A stretch of 64,000 nucleotides of DNA. Origin: Ohtaekwangia kribbensis (GTDB taxonomy: Bacteria > Bacteroidota > Bacteroidia > Cytophagales > Cyclobacteriaceae). Shown here piece by piece: positions 8,455 to 17,096 of the stretch (positions are counted from its first letter, which is position 1; every line of letters starts with the position of its first letter). The notes below the pieces were generated by a model that saw nothing but the letters and a program-made list of their open reading frames with translations, searched no databases and was not told where the DNA came from. Position numbers and translations under genes: made by a program. The DNA lies in assembly GCF_042676245.1 (NCBI RefSeq), contig NZ_JBHTKA010000001.1, positions 2,313,028 to 2,377,027 of the forward strand, in the 5' to 3' direction.

Positions 8455-9495
8455 ATGCAGACCTTCATTCAACGTAACCGGGTATTACTACTCCACATTT
8501 CCTTCTGGTGTGTTTACCTGTCCTTTTTCGTGTACCAGATCACATCTTACCGTAAGCGCGAAATCGACATAACCGAAGTGGTGCTGCATGCCACGATGAA
8601 CGGGGTTTTCAACATGATCGTGGCCTATATGAACTACTTCATTTTTTTGCCGCGATTCCTGGAAAAGAAAAAGATTGGACAATACCTGCTGGAGTTCTCC
8701 ATTCCCTTTGCCATTCTGATGTTCTTTCGTGTTCACCTGCAACGTTATGTGATTGATGGTTATACGCACCAGGTGCACTTCTTTTATACTACTACATTTA
8801 TAGTGCAGGCAGCGGCTACCAGTTTGTTCATTGTAATTTTTGTTGCCATGCTGCGGTTTGCCAAAGAGTGGTTTGAATTTGAAGCGAAGAAAAAAGAAGT
8901 AGAAAACGAAAGACTACAGGCAGAGCTCAATTTTCTGAAAGCGCAAATCAATCCACACTTTCTTTTTAATACACTCAACAATCTATACTACCTGGCGTAT
9001 TCACAATCGCCCAACACTACCGAAGTGATAGCAAAGCTTTCGCAGATGATGCGGTATATGATATACGATACCAACCACCCGAAAGTGTTGCTTAGTAAAG
9101 AGATTGAGTATATGCAGAACTATATCAGCCTGGAACGCTTACGCCTCAGCAACCAGATACCAATTGAATTTACCATACAAGGCAACGTACAGGATATACG
9201 CATTACACCGCTCATCTTTATCACCTTTCTCGAGAATGCCTTTAAGCATGGGGTGAGTGGTAACAATACCGAAGCATGGGTAAAGGCGAATATTGTTATA
9301 CAAGGCAATACCTGCACCTATAAAGTTGAGAACAGTAAGCACAACACCGTTAAAACCGATGCTGCGGGGAAGTCGGGTATTGGATTGCAAAATGTTCAGC
9401 GTAGATTAGCTTTAAGTTATCCGGAGCGCCACACACTGACTATACAGGAAACTCCGGAGCGCTACTCAGTGGAACTGAAACTTGTTTTATCGTGA
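8455..9495 (+). CDS. LytS/YehU-type sensor histidine kinase
   Basis: A 346-residue membrane kinase. Four hydrophobic segments (about residues 10-30, 42-66, 75-92 and 107-135) are followed by a short coiled coil (FEAKKKEVENERLQAEL) and the His_kinase domain with AQINPHFLFNTLNNLYY, where His166 is the likely phosphorylation site. The ATP-binding N-box FLENAFKHG is near residue 258. The frame extends upstream to a TTG at 8443, but the ATG at 8455 is preferred. The stop codon overlaps the GTG start of the response regulator by four bases, so the two are a coupled pair. It is read away from the TonB receptor, whose expression it might control; this is only inferred from position. Confidence 0.9.
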   Translation: MQTFIQRNRVLLLHISFWCVYLSFFVYQITSYRKREIDITEVVLHATMNGVFNMIVAYMNYFIFLPRFLEKKKIGQYLLEFSIPFAILMFFRVHLQRYVIDGYTHQVHFFYTTTFIVQAAATSLFIVIFVAMLRFAKEWFEFEAKKKEVENERLQAELNFLKAQINPHFLFNTLNNLYYLAYSQSPNTTEVIAKLSQMMRYMIYDTNHPKVLLSKEIEYMQNYISLERLRLSNQIPIEFTIQGNVQDIRITPLIFITFLENAFKHGVSGNNTEAWVKANIVIQGNTCTYKVENSKHNTVKTDAAGKSGIGLQNVQRRLALSYPERHTLTIQETPERYSVELKLVLS

Positions 9496-10220
9496 GCATC
9501 TCGTGTTTAATTGTTGATGACGAACCCCTGGCACGCAGTCTCCTGACAGACTATGTAAAGAAAGTGCCATACCTGAATTTACTGGACGCTACTTCGAATC
9601 CCCTGGCAGCCATCGAGATTCTGCGAAACACCCCGGTAGATTTACTCTTCCTCGATATACAAATGCCGGAGATCACCGGTATATCTTTACTAAAAGCGTT
9701 ACAGAAAAAGCCGCTGGTAATATTAACTACAGCTTACTCGGAGTATGCGCTGGAAGGATATGAGCTCGATGTGATCGACTACCTGCTGAAGCCGATTACG
9801 TTCGAGCGTTTTCTTCGCGCTGTTGAAAAAGTAAATCAACGGTTAACGGCCCCGACACTGTCACCTGCAGCACCTAAAAGTTTACCGGATGCGAATGTCC
9901 AACCTTTTGTATTTGTAAAAGATGGAACCAAGCTGGTAAAGCTTCGCTGGGATGATATACTATATGTAGAGGGATTGAAAGATTATGTAACGATCCATAC
10001 CCGCACTCAAAAAATTGTTACGCTGCAACGTCTCAAATCGCTGGAGGAGCAATTACCACCGGATAAATTCATTCGCATTCATCACTCCTATATTGTAGCC
10101 GTAGATGCGATCGATGTAATTCACAAAGGCGAGGTTCAGATTGGTACCGTTAACATTCCGGTAAGCGATACCTATAGAAAAGCCTTCAAGGATTTCACTG
10201 ACAAAAACCAAATGCTGTAG
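9492..10220 (+). CDS. LytTR-family response regulator
   Basis: A 242-residue regulator starting at GTG inside the kinase stop (GTGA overlap). The receiver domain covers about 1-125, with the acidic pocket in LIVDDEP, phospho-acceptor Asp54 in LLFLDIQMPE, and the conserved Thr/Lys region in TTAYSEYALEGYE and DYLLKPI. After a Pro/Ala-rich linker the LytTR DNA-binding domain covers about 135-240 (ILYVEGLKDYVTIHT, FIRIHHSYIVAVDAI). LytTR domains bind direct repeats; I could not place such a site convincingly in the 268-bp spacer before the kinase. Confidence 0.93.
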   Translation: MSISCLIVDDEPLARSLLTDYVKKVPYLNLLDATSNPLAAIEILRNTPVDLLFLDIQMPEITGISLLKALQKKPLVILTTAYSEYALEGYELDVIDYLLKPITFERFLRAVEKVNQRLTAPTLSPAAPKSLPDANVQPFVFVKDGTKLVKLRWDDILYVEGLKDYVTIHTRTQKIVTLQRLKSLEEQLPPDKFIRIHHSYIVAVDAIDVIHKGEVQIGTVNIPVSDTYRKAFKDFTDKNQML

Positions 10221-10228
10221 ATTATTGC

Positions 10229-10251
10229 CTCCCGATAGTTATCGGGACAGA
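10229..10251. repeat. Dispersed palindromic repeat, copy 1
   Basis: A 23-nt word containing the palindrome CCCGATAGTTATCGGG; the identical 23 nt recur at 40196-40218, also right after a plus-strand gene. It may act as a transcript-end hairpin. Confidence 0.7.
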
Positions 10252-10252
10252 A

Positions 10253-10281
10253 AAAATGCCGGTATATATATCCGGCATTTT
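10253..10281 (+). terminator. Terminator of the LytS/LytTR pair
   Basis: A 10-bp perfect stem (AAAATGCCGG and its complement) with a 9-nt TATATATAT loop, followed by TATTTTTCTG. It ends the kinase-regulator transcript. Confidence 0.85.
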
Positions 10282-10296
10282 ATTTTTCTGTATTTA

Positions 10297-10328
10297 GTCT
10301 TCGTAGATCTGCGTCTTCTGCGGGAAAA
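10297..10328 (+). repeat. Dispersed CTGCG repeat
   Basis: Contains TCGTAGATCTGCGTCTTCTGCGGG-type sequence (two CTGCG words 9-10 bp apart). Related copies occur at 16903, 17061, 38793 and 41177. Confidence 0.5.
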
Positions 10329-10335
10329 CATTTTT

Positions 10336-10884
10336 TCAGCTATGCGGATCGTAGTTAGCATAACCCTCCACAGCTCTGCGCGGAGCGCGTTCTATATAGA
10401 AGTTACGATCGCGGGGCGCCCAGGTATTGAGACCGTCAACGTAACGATTGAACATGCAGAATGATGCTGCAATTAATACCGTATCGTGAATCTCCCGATC
10501 GGTTGCTCCGAGTTGTCTCGCCTTCTCAACCTGCTCGCTGGTAACATGCTTCCCTCCTTTCTGAACGCTGGCCGCTATTGCCAGTAAAGCTTTCAATTTG
10601 TCAGACAGATCAGACGCTAAATAATCTTTCTTAATTCCATCTATATAGTTCATATCGCACTGCATATAGTGTTGAGCCAGGCCACCATGCGCATTCTGAC
10701 AAAAGAAACAATCGTTGAGATAGGACACATACGTTGCAATCAACTCGCGATCACCGCGCGACAGTGTATTATCACTTCGCAGCAGCACTTCAGCAAGATC
10801 ATTCAACGGTTTGGCTGTCTCCGGACGAAATGCCATCGGGCCACGGATGCCGGGAAGTTCATCGGGTAATTCTATATAGGCCAT
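10336..10884 (-). CDS. AhpD-like peroxidase-related protein (CMD family), paralog 1
   Basis: A 182-residue protein of the carboxymuconolactone decarboxylase/AhpD superfamily. The redox centre NDCFFCQNAH places Cys59, Cys62 and His66 exactly as in its two paralogs upstream, and the helical region IHDTVLIAASFCMFNRYVDGL is shared. Superfamily members are thiol peroxidases (AhpD) or small-molecule decarboxylases; the CxxCxxxH motif favours redox or peroxidase chemistry. Over residues 1-66 it is identical to the next gene at 39 positions. It is the last gene of a five-gene operon; its start codon overlaps the stop of the upstream paralog by one base (TAATG). Confidence 0.85.
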   Translation of the reverse strand: MAYIELPDELPGIRGPMAFRPETAKPLNDLAEVLLRSDNTLSRGDRELIATYVSYLNDCFFCQNAHGGLAQHYMQCDMNYIDGIKKDYLASDLSDKLKALLAIAASVQKGGKHVTSEQVEKARQLGATDREIHDTVLIAASFCMFNRYVDGLNTWAPRDRNFYIERAPRRAVEGYANYDPHS

Positions 10885-11435
10885 TATACTTTCGCAGGTT
10901 GAGGTAATACATATCCCAGGGTTGTCATGCGCTTGCCCATCTCTGCGTATGCAGCCGGATCGACAGGTGTATAACTATTCAATCCATCTACATAGCGATT
11001 GAACATCGAGAACGTTGCAGCAATCAGCACCGTATCATGTATATCACGATCGGTAGCGCCTTGTTCACGCGCTGCTGCTATATCTGCTTCGGTTACGGCT
11101 TTACCGCTTTGCTGTACTTTGCCGGCAATGTTGAGTAATGCTTTTAGTTTTTCACTAACAGGAGCTGTGTCAACTTCCTGAATCACGCAGTCCACAACAT
11201 ATCGCCCTTCGCCATATAGTTCGCGTGCTGCAGCAGCATGACTGCTCATACAGAACATACAATTGTTACGCGATGATACATGTGTAGCTATTAATTCGCG
11301 ATCGGCCTGCGAGAGCGGTGAATCCCCTCTCAACAGAACCTGCGCCAACTCATACAAATATTTCCCTGTCTCCGGACGAAACATGACCAGGCTGCGAATG
11401 CCGGGGACACCTTCTGGTACTGTTATATATGCCAT
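10884..11435 (-). CDS. AhpD-like peroxidase-related protein (CMD family), paralog 2
   Basis: A 183-residue paralog of its neighbour with the same gap-free alignment up to the active site (Cys59, Cys62, His66 in NNCMFCMSSH) and the conserved RELIATHVS helix before it. It starts 15 bp after the MFS transporter stop and ends in the start codon of paralog 1. Three copies of one enzyme family in one operon suggest either hetero-oligomers (AhpD works as a trimer) or different substrates; neither can be decided from sequence. Confidence 0.85.
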   Translation of the reverse strand: MAYITVPEGVPGIRSLVMFRPETGKYLYELAQVLLRGDSPLSQADRELIATHVSSRNNCMFCMSSHAAAARELYGEGRYVVDCVIQEVDTAPVSEKLKALLNIAGKVQQSGKAVTEADIAAAREQGATDRDIHDTVLIAATFSMFNRYVDGLNSYTPVDPAAYAEMGKRMTTLGYVLPQPAKV

Positions 11436-11450
11436 TGTAATTTTACTTTT

Positions 11451-12716
11451 TTAAGATTGTAATTGTGATTCATGTTGAAGTGATCGGTCGCTGGTAAAGA
11501 CCAGTGTAAGGAAGCCTATCAAAAAGACAATGGAGAAGGTAAAGATCGCATTACCATATCCATGAAGTGTGGTAACAAGCGTACCGACAAAGAATACAGC
11601 GGCTGCTGTTACGAGTCTCCCGATATTAAAACAAAAACCGGTTGCTGTCGCACGCACGGCCGTAGGGAAGAGCTGCGGTATATAATTAGACAGCAATCCC
11701 TGGCTGATACCAAAGAACAAGGCTAGCCCGGCAGTTTCAATATATACTATAGATGAAAAAGTAGTATTAAACTTGAACAGCAATACCGACATAATCATAC
11801 ATCCGCCAAAACACAGAATCATCGCTTTGCGTACACCCAGTGCGTTGGATATCCACCCAGAGAAAAAGCCACCGGTAAGTCCACCGGCTCCGAGCAACAT
11901 CATGGTGAGTCCGCGTTCAGTTTGTCCATCACTGTTGGTGAGTAAACTTTGCACCCAGGTAGGCAGCCATGAAAATATAGCCCAAAGTCCGATGAGCATG
12001 GAACCAAAAATAACCGAGCCTTTCCACAAGTTGCTGCGATGATCGCGCTGCAGTGAAACTATACTTTTAACAGATGATTCATTACGTGCATTCCTCCATA
12101 ACTCCGATTCTTTTACGATTATAAACGCCACTACCGCAAGTACCAGTGGCAGTATGCCCATTCGGAACCCTGATCGCCAGTCGGAAACTATATAATTTAC
12201 CAGGCCGGCAGAAAAAACACCTATAGGAAAACCAATTGAGACAATTCCGATCACGATAGCGCGCGAACGTTGTGGCCATATTTCAGAGAGTAGCGTTGTT
12301 GAGATAACGAGTACACCACCTACACCAAAACCCGATAGAAGTCTGCAGGCTACTACAAACTCCCACGAAGGCGCGAATGAAATCAGTAAGGTAAAAAGCC
12401 CGAAGCAGCCTACGGATAACACGAGCGATCGCGACCGACCGATTTTATCACTGATGATACCCCAGGTTATACCACCAAACGCCCAGCCTACTATATATAG
12501 GGCGTTAATATAGGCACTTATATCATTGAGTTGCTGGTCATCGTTGGTAAGCGCGAACGACTTAACCACCGTTGGCAGGTAAACAGACATCAACGTTGAT
12601 ACGGTACCCCCGAGTATATTACTCAGTAGGCACACCGCAAATGTTAACCAGCAGTACACAGCAATGCGCTGCGGCACCGCGGGTGTAATGGTTGTAAATT
12701 CAAGATTATTGCTCAT
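11451..12716 (-). CDS. MFS transporter
   Basis: A 421-residue major facilitator protein with 12 predictable membrane segments. The family loop between TM2 and TM3 is visible (WGIISDKIGRSRSLV), as is the TM4-TM5 region (CRLLSGFGVGGVL, EIWPQRSRAI). The pattern resembles the organic-acid/aromatic-acid symporter branch of MFS, though the substrate is not deducible. Its ATG overlaps the stop of the TonB receptor by four bases (ATGA), so import across the outer and inner membranes is probably coordinated. Confidence 0.88.
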   Translation of the reverse strand: MSNNLEFTTITPAVPQRIAVYCWLTFAVCLLSNILGGTVSTLMSVYLPTVVKSFALTNDDQQLNDISAYINALYIVGWAFGGITWGIISDKIGRSRSLVLSVGCFGLFTLLISFAPSWEFVVACRLLSGFGVGGVLVISTTLLSEIWPQRSRAIVIGIVSIGFPIGVFSAGLVNYIVSDWRSGFRMGILPLVLAVVAFIIVKESELWRNARNESSVKSIVSLQRDHRSNLWKGSVIFGSMLIGLWAIFSWLPTWVQSLLTNSDGQTERGLTMMLLGAGGLTGGFFSGWISNALGVRKAMILCFGGCMIMSVLLFKFNTTFSSIVYIETAGLALFFGISQGLLSNYIPQLFPTAVRATATGFCFNIGRLVTAAAVFFVGTLVTTLHGYGNAIFTFSIVFLIGFLTLVFTSDRSLQHESQLQS

Positions 12717-15484
12717 GGATGAAACAGTTCATCGAAGGTTACACTTACATAATAAATTCCACCAATCGTAGGCGAACCATAAGCCTGGTATATATGATAG
12801 TTGAACAGATTGTTAGCACCAACTTTCACAATACTTTTCAGTGATGGCACTTTATAACTTACCTGTGCATCTACCAGTGAGTATGCTTTGATACGACCTG
12901 GACGCATTTCATTAAATGATCCATACCAGTCAAATGAATGCTGCCAGCGCCATGCGAGGTTGAATCCTATATTTTTAAATACTTCGCTGTTACCTACCGT
13001 TACGGTTGTTCTGTACTTAGGCGTATTGAAGGCCGGTACATTGTTGGGGTTCGCATCCTTAATATCGAACGATGCCCACGTACCGTTTGCAGCTACCGTA
13101 TACCCTTTTGGCAGCATATAAGTAATACCGAGTGTAGCACCTTGTGCAGATACTTTATCGGAAGCATTGGTATATAACTGGAATGCATGTGCGTTGCTAT
13201 TCAGTATATCCTGTGCAGCAGCAGGATTTACAGTACCATCCCCTCCCATAACATCTGATTGCGGACGGATAACCACTGTATTCAATATAAAATCAGTATA
13301 GCTGCTATAGTAGTAGTTTGCATCGATCAATACTTTTTCGCCTATCAAACTTTTATAGCCAATCTCGAATGTCTTGATGCGCTCCGGCTTTATATACGCC
13401 ACATTTGATTTAACGAGTTTATCCTTATGCTGCATAACAGCTTCCTGCGGTGGCGTTCCGCTGGCAACGGCTGCACCAAACGCAGCACCGAAAGCACTTA
13501 CCGATGCAGACGTAAAGGAGTTCTCATATACATTCATACCGGTGCTGTTATCCGGCACGCCTCCTAAAATGGTTATCGGGCCTGCATTGAGTTTTATATA
13601 CTGATCTACCGGAGTAGGATTTCTGAACCCTGTCTGGAATGATGTTCTGAAGTTATGGCTCTTGGCAACGGTAGCAACTACGGATGCACGCGGTGTCATT
13701 CTTCCTTTAAAGTTCTGGTTCTTATCGTAGCGATTTGAGACCGTCAGTTTCAGATTATCATTTAGCAACTTCTTACTGACTTGTACAAAGGCTCCGCCTT
13801 CATTAATGGTAATCTCCTGGTCTTTATCATCGAACAAGGTTCCATTGGTAAACATATCGTACCGTCTGAAGTTACCACCTACCTGTACTTCGAATATTTT
13901 TATGAGACTACTAAAATCATACTGACCTTCGGCATGGTAGAATTTGCTATTACTGAAAACACCGGCACCGTTGAGTCCATCGATATTTACCAGTCGTTCT
14001 TTTTCAGTTTCAAAAGCAGCGGAGCCGGGTATATATCTTCCTTCATCGGCAAAGGTTCTGGCAGCACCGTGGTTTCCGGCTGTAACACCGTTAACATTAC
14101 CGTTAAACGCTGCGGTATAGCGCGTGAACCACATAGCATCGGCCTGGTCTGGCGATACTATATTTCCGTTGAGATCGCGCACCCACGTGCGGTTTATCTG
14201 TTGCCCTAAAGCTCTTGCGTTGTACGAGTCGTGTGAGTTTTCAATCACACTATAGGCGCGCAGAAAATATTGTTTACCCCGTAACTCCAAGCGATGTTGC
14301 TGCAGCACGAAGTTATTCAGCGAAAAGCGGTTGCTGCCGGTATACGATGCTTTACCACGGCCGATATTGTACTGGTATAACACTTCCATGTTATCGTGAA
14401 TACGGTAATGAAGCGATGCATTCAGCTTAAGGCTGTTCACATCATAGTCCATCAGTTCTTTTTCTTCATAACCTGTACGCGATACACGTCCTATACCATT
14501 GATGGTTCGTACCACTTCATCACCATATATATTCAAGGCATTTCGCGAAGGGTTGTTGGCACCTCGTTGTTCCGGTGAGGTCTGCGGATCTACATCGGTA
14601 TAATTGGTAGCATACCAGTCGAGTCCACTGAAATAAGAAGCATTGATCTTGAACGCAAAACGATTGTTGAATGCTTTGGCATAGCGTAACGAAAAATCAT
14701 AGAGTGCATGCGGGTCTGCGTACTCTTCTTTGATGTGATTGACACCGGTCTTTACCTGTGCACTTATACCCTGATACAGAAATGGATCTTTGGTGCGCAT
14801 CATCAACACACCGTTAAACGCTACCGGCCCATAGAGTGCTGATGCAGATCCTGGTATCAGTTCTACACTCTCCAGATCGAGGTCAGACGAACCAAAAAGA
14901 TTACCAACGGCAAAGTTCAATCCGGGGGTCTGGTTATCTACACCATCTACCAATTGAAGAAAGCGTGCATTACCCGTGCTATTGAAGCCGCGCGTGTTGA
15001 TTTGCTTATAGGTAAGTCCGCTCGTTACCATTTCAACACCTTTCAGATTCTGAAGACCATCGTAAAAACTGATGGAAGGCGTCTCACGCACAGCTTTCAA
15101 ATCAAGCTTCTCTATACTCACAGGCGACTGCAGTATATTTTCCTCCACGCGCGAAGCGGAAAACACTACTTCATTCATCAGTTCACTCTTCGGAAGAAGT
15201 TTTATCGCAATCTTCTCTTCAGATGAAACCTGTACCTCCTGGTTTTCATATCCTATACTAGAGATCGATAATGTAAAGGGAGGTTTGACACCGGTGGTCA
15301 ATTCAAAATTTCCTTGAGCATCACTCATGGTTCCGGTAAGTTTACCTTTGATAACGATGGTAGCTCCGGGTACAGGTTCATTGGTTTCCGGATCAGTAAC
15401 AGTACCCGTGATCTTTGAAGTCTGCGCATACACAGCAGCACTCCACAACAGGAGTATATTTATATAGAGTATTATTTTTTTCAT
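12713..15484 (-). CDS. TonB-dependent receptor
   Basis: A 923-residue outer-membrane receptor: signal peptide (to AVYAQ, residue 21), carboxypeptidase-D-like domain (about 22-105, SKITGTVTDPETNEPVPGAT), plug (about 115-230, INTRGFNSTGNARFLQLVDG and LYGPVAFNGVLMMRTKDP) and a long beta-barrel ending in the aromatic-rich strand VSVTFDELFHP. It is not a SusC type: no partner SusD is nearby. It sits between an AhpD-like gene and an MFS transporter in one operon, which suggests uptake of a small molecule rather than a polysaccharide. The cargo is unknown. Confidence 0.9.
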   Translation of the reverse strand: MKKIILYINILLLWSAAVYAQTSKITGTVTDPETNEPVPGATIVIKGKLTGTMSDAQGNFELTTGVKPPFTLSISSIGYENQEVQVSSEEKIAIKLLPKSELMNEVVFSASRVEENILQSPVSIEKLDLKAVRETPSISFYDGLQNLKGVEMVTSGLTYKQINTRGFNSTGNARFLQLVDGVDNQTPGLNFAVGNLFGSSDLDLESVELIPGSASALYGPVAFNGVLMMRTKDPFLYQGISAQVKTGVNHIKEEYADPHALYDFSLRYAKAFNNRFAFKINASYFSGLDWYATNYTDVDPQTSPEQRGANNPSRNALNIYGDEVVRTINGIGRVSRTGYEEKELMDYDVNSLKLNASLHYRIHDNMEVLYQYNIGRGKASYTGSNRFSLNNFVLQQHRLELRGKQYFLRAYSVIENSHDSYNARALGQQINRTWVRDLNGNIVSPDQADAMWFTRYTAAFNGNVNGVTAGNHGAARTFADEGRYIPGSAAFETEKERLVNIDGLNGAGVFSNSKFYHAEGQYDFSSLIKIFEVQVGGNFRRYDMFTNGTLFDDKDQEITINEGGAFVQVSKKLLNDNLKLTVSNRYDKNQNFKGRMTPRASVVATVAKSHNFRTSFQTGFRNPTPVDQYIKLNAGPITILGGVPDNSTGMNVYENSFTSASVSAFGAAFGAAVASGTPPQEAVMQHKDKLVKSNVAYIKPERIKTFEIGYKSLIGEKVLIDANYYYSSYTDFILNTVVIRPQSDVMGGDGTVNPAAAQDILNSNAHAFQLYTNASDKVSAQGATLGITYMLPKGYTVAANGTWASFDIKDANPNNVPAFNTPKYRTTVTVGNSEVFKNIGFNLAWRWQHSFDWYGSFNEMRPGRIKAYSLVDAQVSYKVPSLKSIVKVGANNLFNYHIYQAYGSPTIGGIYYVSVTFDELFHP

Positions 15485-15524
15485 AGGGAGTCAGGTCGAG
15501 GATTTCAGGATTTTAGGATTTTAA

Positions 15525-16088
15525 CTATTTCTTTTTCAGATGATCGTACCCTTGTGGCAGGCGGGTATAGCCATGGTTCACGATGCGCTCGGCAAGCCCT
15601 TCATAAAACTCGGGAGCGTGTGGGGTTACCGTTGCAAGACCGTCTACATAGCGATTATAGAGACAGAAGAGAGCCGCAATCAGAACGGTATCGTGAATTT
15701 CGATGTCAGTTGCCCCTGCACCTTTTGCTCTGTCTACCGCCTGGGCCGTAACGTTCTTGCCGCTTTGCTGTACTTGCTTGGCAATTGTCAGCAATGCTTT
15801 CATCTTTTCACTAACAGGTGCTGATTCTATATCTCGCTTTACCTGTTCAGCAACAGAAGCGTCTTCGTACAACAGGTCGGCTGCTGCTGTATGTGCCGAT
15901 GTACAGAAACGACAATTGTTGTTATGCGAAACGATGGTGGCAATAAGCTCCCGTTCGCCTTCGGTCAGGGTTGATGGTCCGCGGAGTAAAACCTGTGTAA
16001 GGTTACGAATAGGTTCAGCGGAATCTTTACGATACTCGAGCAAGCCGGTAATGCCCGGCAAATGCTCCTCTACTGGAATGTATGGCAT
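15525..16088 (-). CDS. AhpD-like peroxidase-related protein (CMD family), paralog 3
   Basis: A 187-residue protein, first gene of the five-gene operon. It aligns without gaps to the other two through the active site (Cys59, Cys62, His66 in NNCRFCTSAH) and shares RELIATIVS and HDTVLIAALFCLYNRYVDGL, but its N-terminal third is the most divergent. It begins about 90 bp downstream of the terminator of the preceding transcript, so the operon promoter should lie between 16089 and 16178. The gap to the receptor gene is 40 bp. Confidence 0.85.
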   Translation of the reverse strand: MPYIPVEEHLPGITGLLEYRKDSAEPIRNLTQVLLRGPSTLTEGERELIATIVSHNNNCRFCTSAHTAAADLLYEDASVAEQVKRDIESAPVSEKMKALLTIAKQVQQSGKNVTAQAVDRAKGAGATDIEIHDTVLIAALFCLYNRYVDGLATVTPHAPEFYEGLAERIVNHGYTRLPQGYDHLKKK

Positions 16089-16178
16089 TTGTATTTTGGG
16101 TTATATATAGCAGCAGATGTTACCACGCAACAAGCACAGAACGTCTTACTACATTGATTAAAAAAGGAGGTACCGAAA

Positions 16179-16201
16179 AATCACCATCGCTGCTGGTGAT
16201 T
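16179..16201 (-). terminator. Terminator of the Coa1-like gene
   Basis: An 8-bp perfect stem (AATCACCA and its complement) with a 7-nt loop; on the minus strand a T run follows. It separates the Coa1-like gene from the AhpD/TonB/MFS operon. Confidence 0.7.
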
Positions 16202-16264
16202 ATAAAAAATACAGGCTATAGCATACAGATGTATACTATATATCGTATTGATGATTGATGAAGA

Positions 16265-16993
16265 TTAGCCTTGGAAAAATTTCGGTGGTGGAGAAAGAAC
16301 AGCCCGTGACAAATTCAGCAGGCTATCGGTATACGAGATGTATACTTTATAAGAAATAGGATTGCGGTCGGTGGTAATTTCAACGAACGCAATTTCTTCG
16401 AAGTCTTTAACAAAACCACCCAGTACTTTTATGTTTCCGGCTGAAGGTGTATCATTCGAAATCTTCATGAAGTCAGACATGGTTGTCTGAAGATGTTTTT
16501 CCTGGTGATCTTTAATACACACAACGTAGAGGGTATCCGCCTTCATCTTCTGTTTCACAAGCTTGTAGAATTCTCCCTTGTATTGAAACGATCCGTTGAT
16601 GCGCTCGAAATCGGCATTACCTGAATTTAGCTGGTACGGAAGTGAAAGCGGGATTTTAAGGGTAATGGATTCGTATGAAGTATAATTATCAGCATCCAGT
16701 TTCTGGAGCATAATGGACTCGTAGTGGTTTCGGGCATACCAATATATACCATAATAGCCTATTACATTAAATGTAAAGACGAGCAGGAGCAATATGGCGG
16801 CAGCTCTTCGCACAGGGTTTGGGTAATCATAGATAGCAAAAAAAAGTGACAATTGATACTGCCGGGGTAACGAATTTGACGACAGAACTGGCGCAGGAAG
16901 TATTTCCCGCAGAGGACACAGATATACGCAGATAAAAATGCACTGGCATATACCCACGGCGTTGTTTCTTTCACAAACAACTGATAAAATCAT
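16265..16993 (-). CDS. Coa1-like membrane protein
   Basis: The longest frame has 242 codons, but the first 40 or so translate an intergenic repeat (CVYLCPLREILPAP is the reading of the CTGCGG family at 16903), so the real start is probably a GTG at 16813 or a TTG at 16852. From there the protein has one hydrophobic segment (RRAAAILLLLVFTFNVIGYY) and a soluble domain of about 150 residues resembling the cytochrome-oxidase assembly factor 1 (Coa1) family. Coa1-family proteins in bacteria are poorly known. The gene lies alone between two terminators. Confidence 0.6.
   Translation of the reverse strand: MILSVVCERNNAVGICQCIFICVYLCPLREILPAPVLSSNSLPRQYQLSLFFAIYDYPNPVRRAAAILLLLVFTFNVIGYYGIYWYARNHYESIMLQKLDADNYTSYESITLKIPLSLPYQLNSGNADFERINGSFQYKGEFYKLVKQKMKADTLYVVCIKDHQEKHLQTTMSDFMKISNDTPSAGNIKVLGGFVKDFEEIAFVEITTDRNPISYKVYISYTDSLLNLSRAVLSPPPKFFQG
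16903..16937 (-). repeat. Dispersed CTGCGG repeat
   Basis: Minus-strand reading gives ATCTGCGTATATCTGTGTCC followed by TCTGCGGGAAAT, closely matching the copy at 17061 in opposite orientation, 120 bp away. Confidence 0.55.
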
Positions 16994-17021
16994 ATCTCAC
17001 AGAGAGTTTACAACAACAAAA

Positions 17022-17049
17022 AAAGGAATGCTCGGTATAACATTCCTTT
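17022..17049 (-). terminator. Terminator of recN
   Basis: A 9-bp perfect stem (AAAGGAATG and its complement) with a 10-nt loop; on the minus strand the tail is TTTTTTT. Confidence 0.85.
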
Positions 17050-17060
17050 CAGTAAAATAG

Positions 17061-17092
17061 TGTACGTAAATCTGTGTCCTCTGCGGAAAATA
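17061..17092 (+). repeat. Dispersed CTGCGG repeat
   Basis: Contains GTAAATCTGTGTCCTCTGCG followed by GAAAAT, directly behind the recN stop codon. With the copy at 16903 it forms a long-spaced inverted pair around the recN terminator. Confidence 0.55.
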
Positions 17093-17096
17093 GAAT

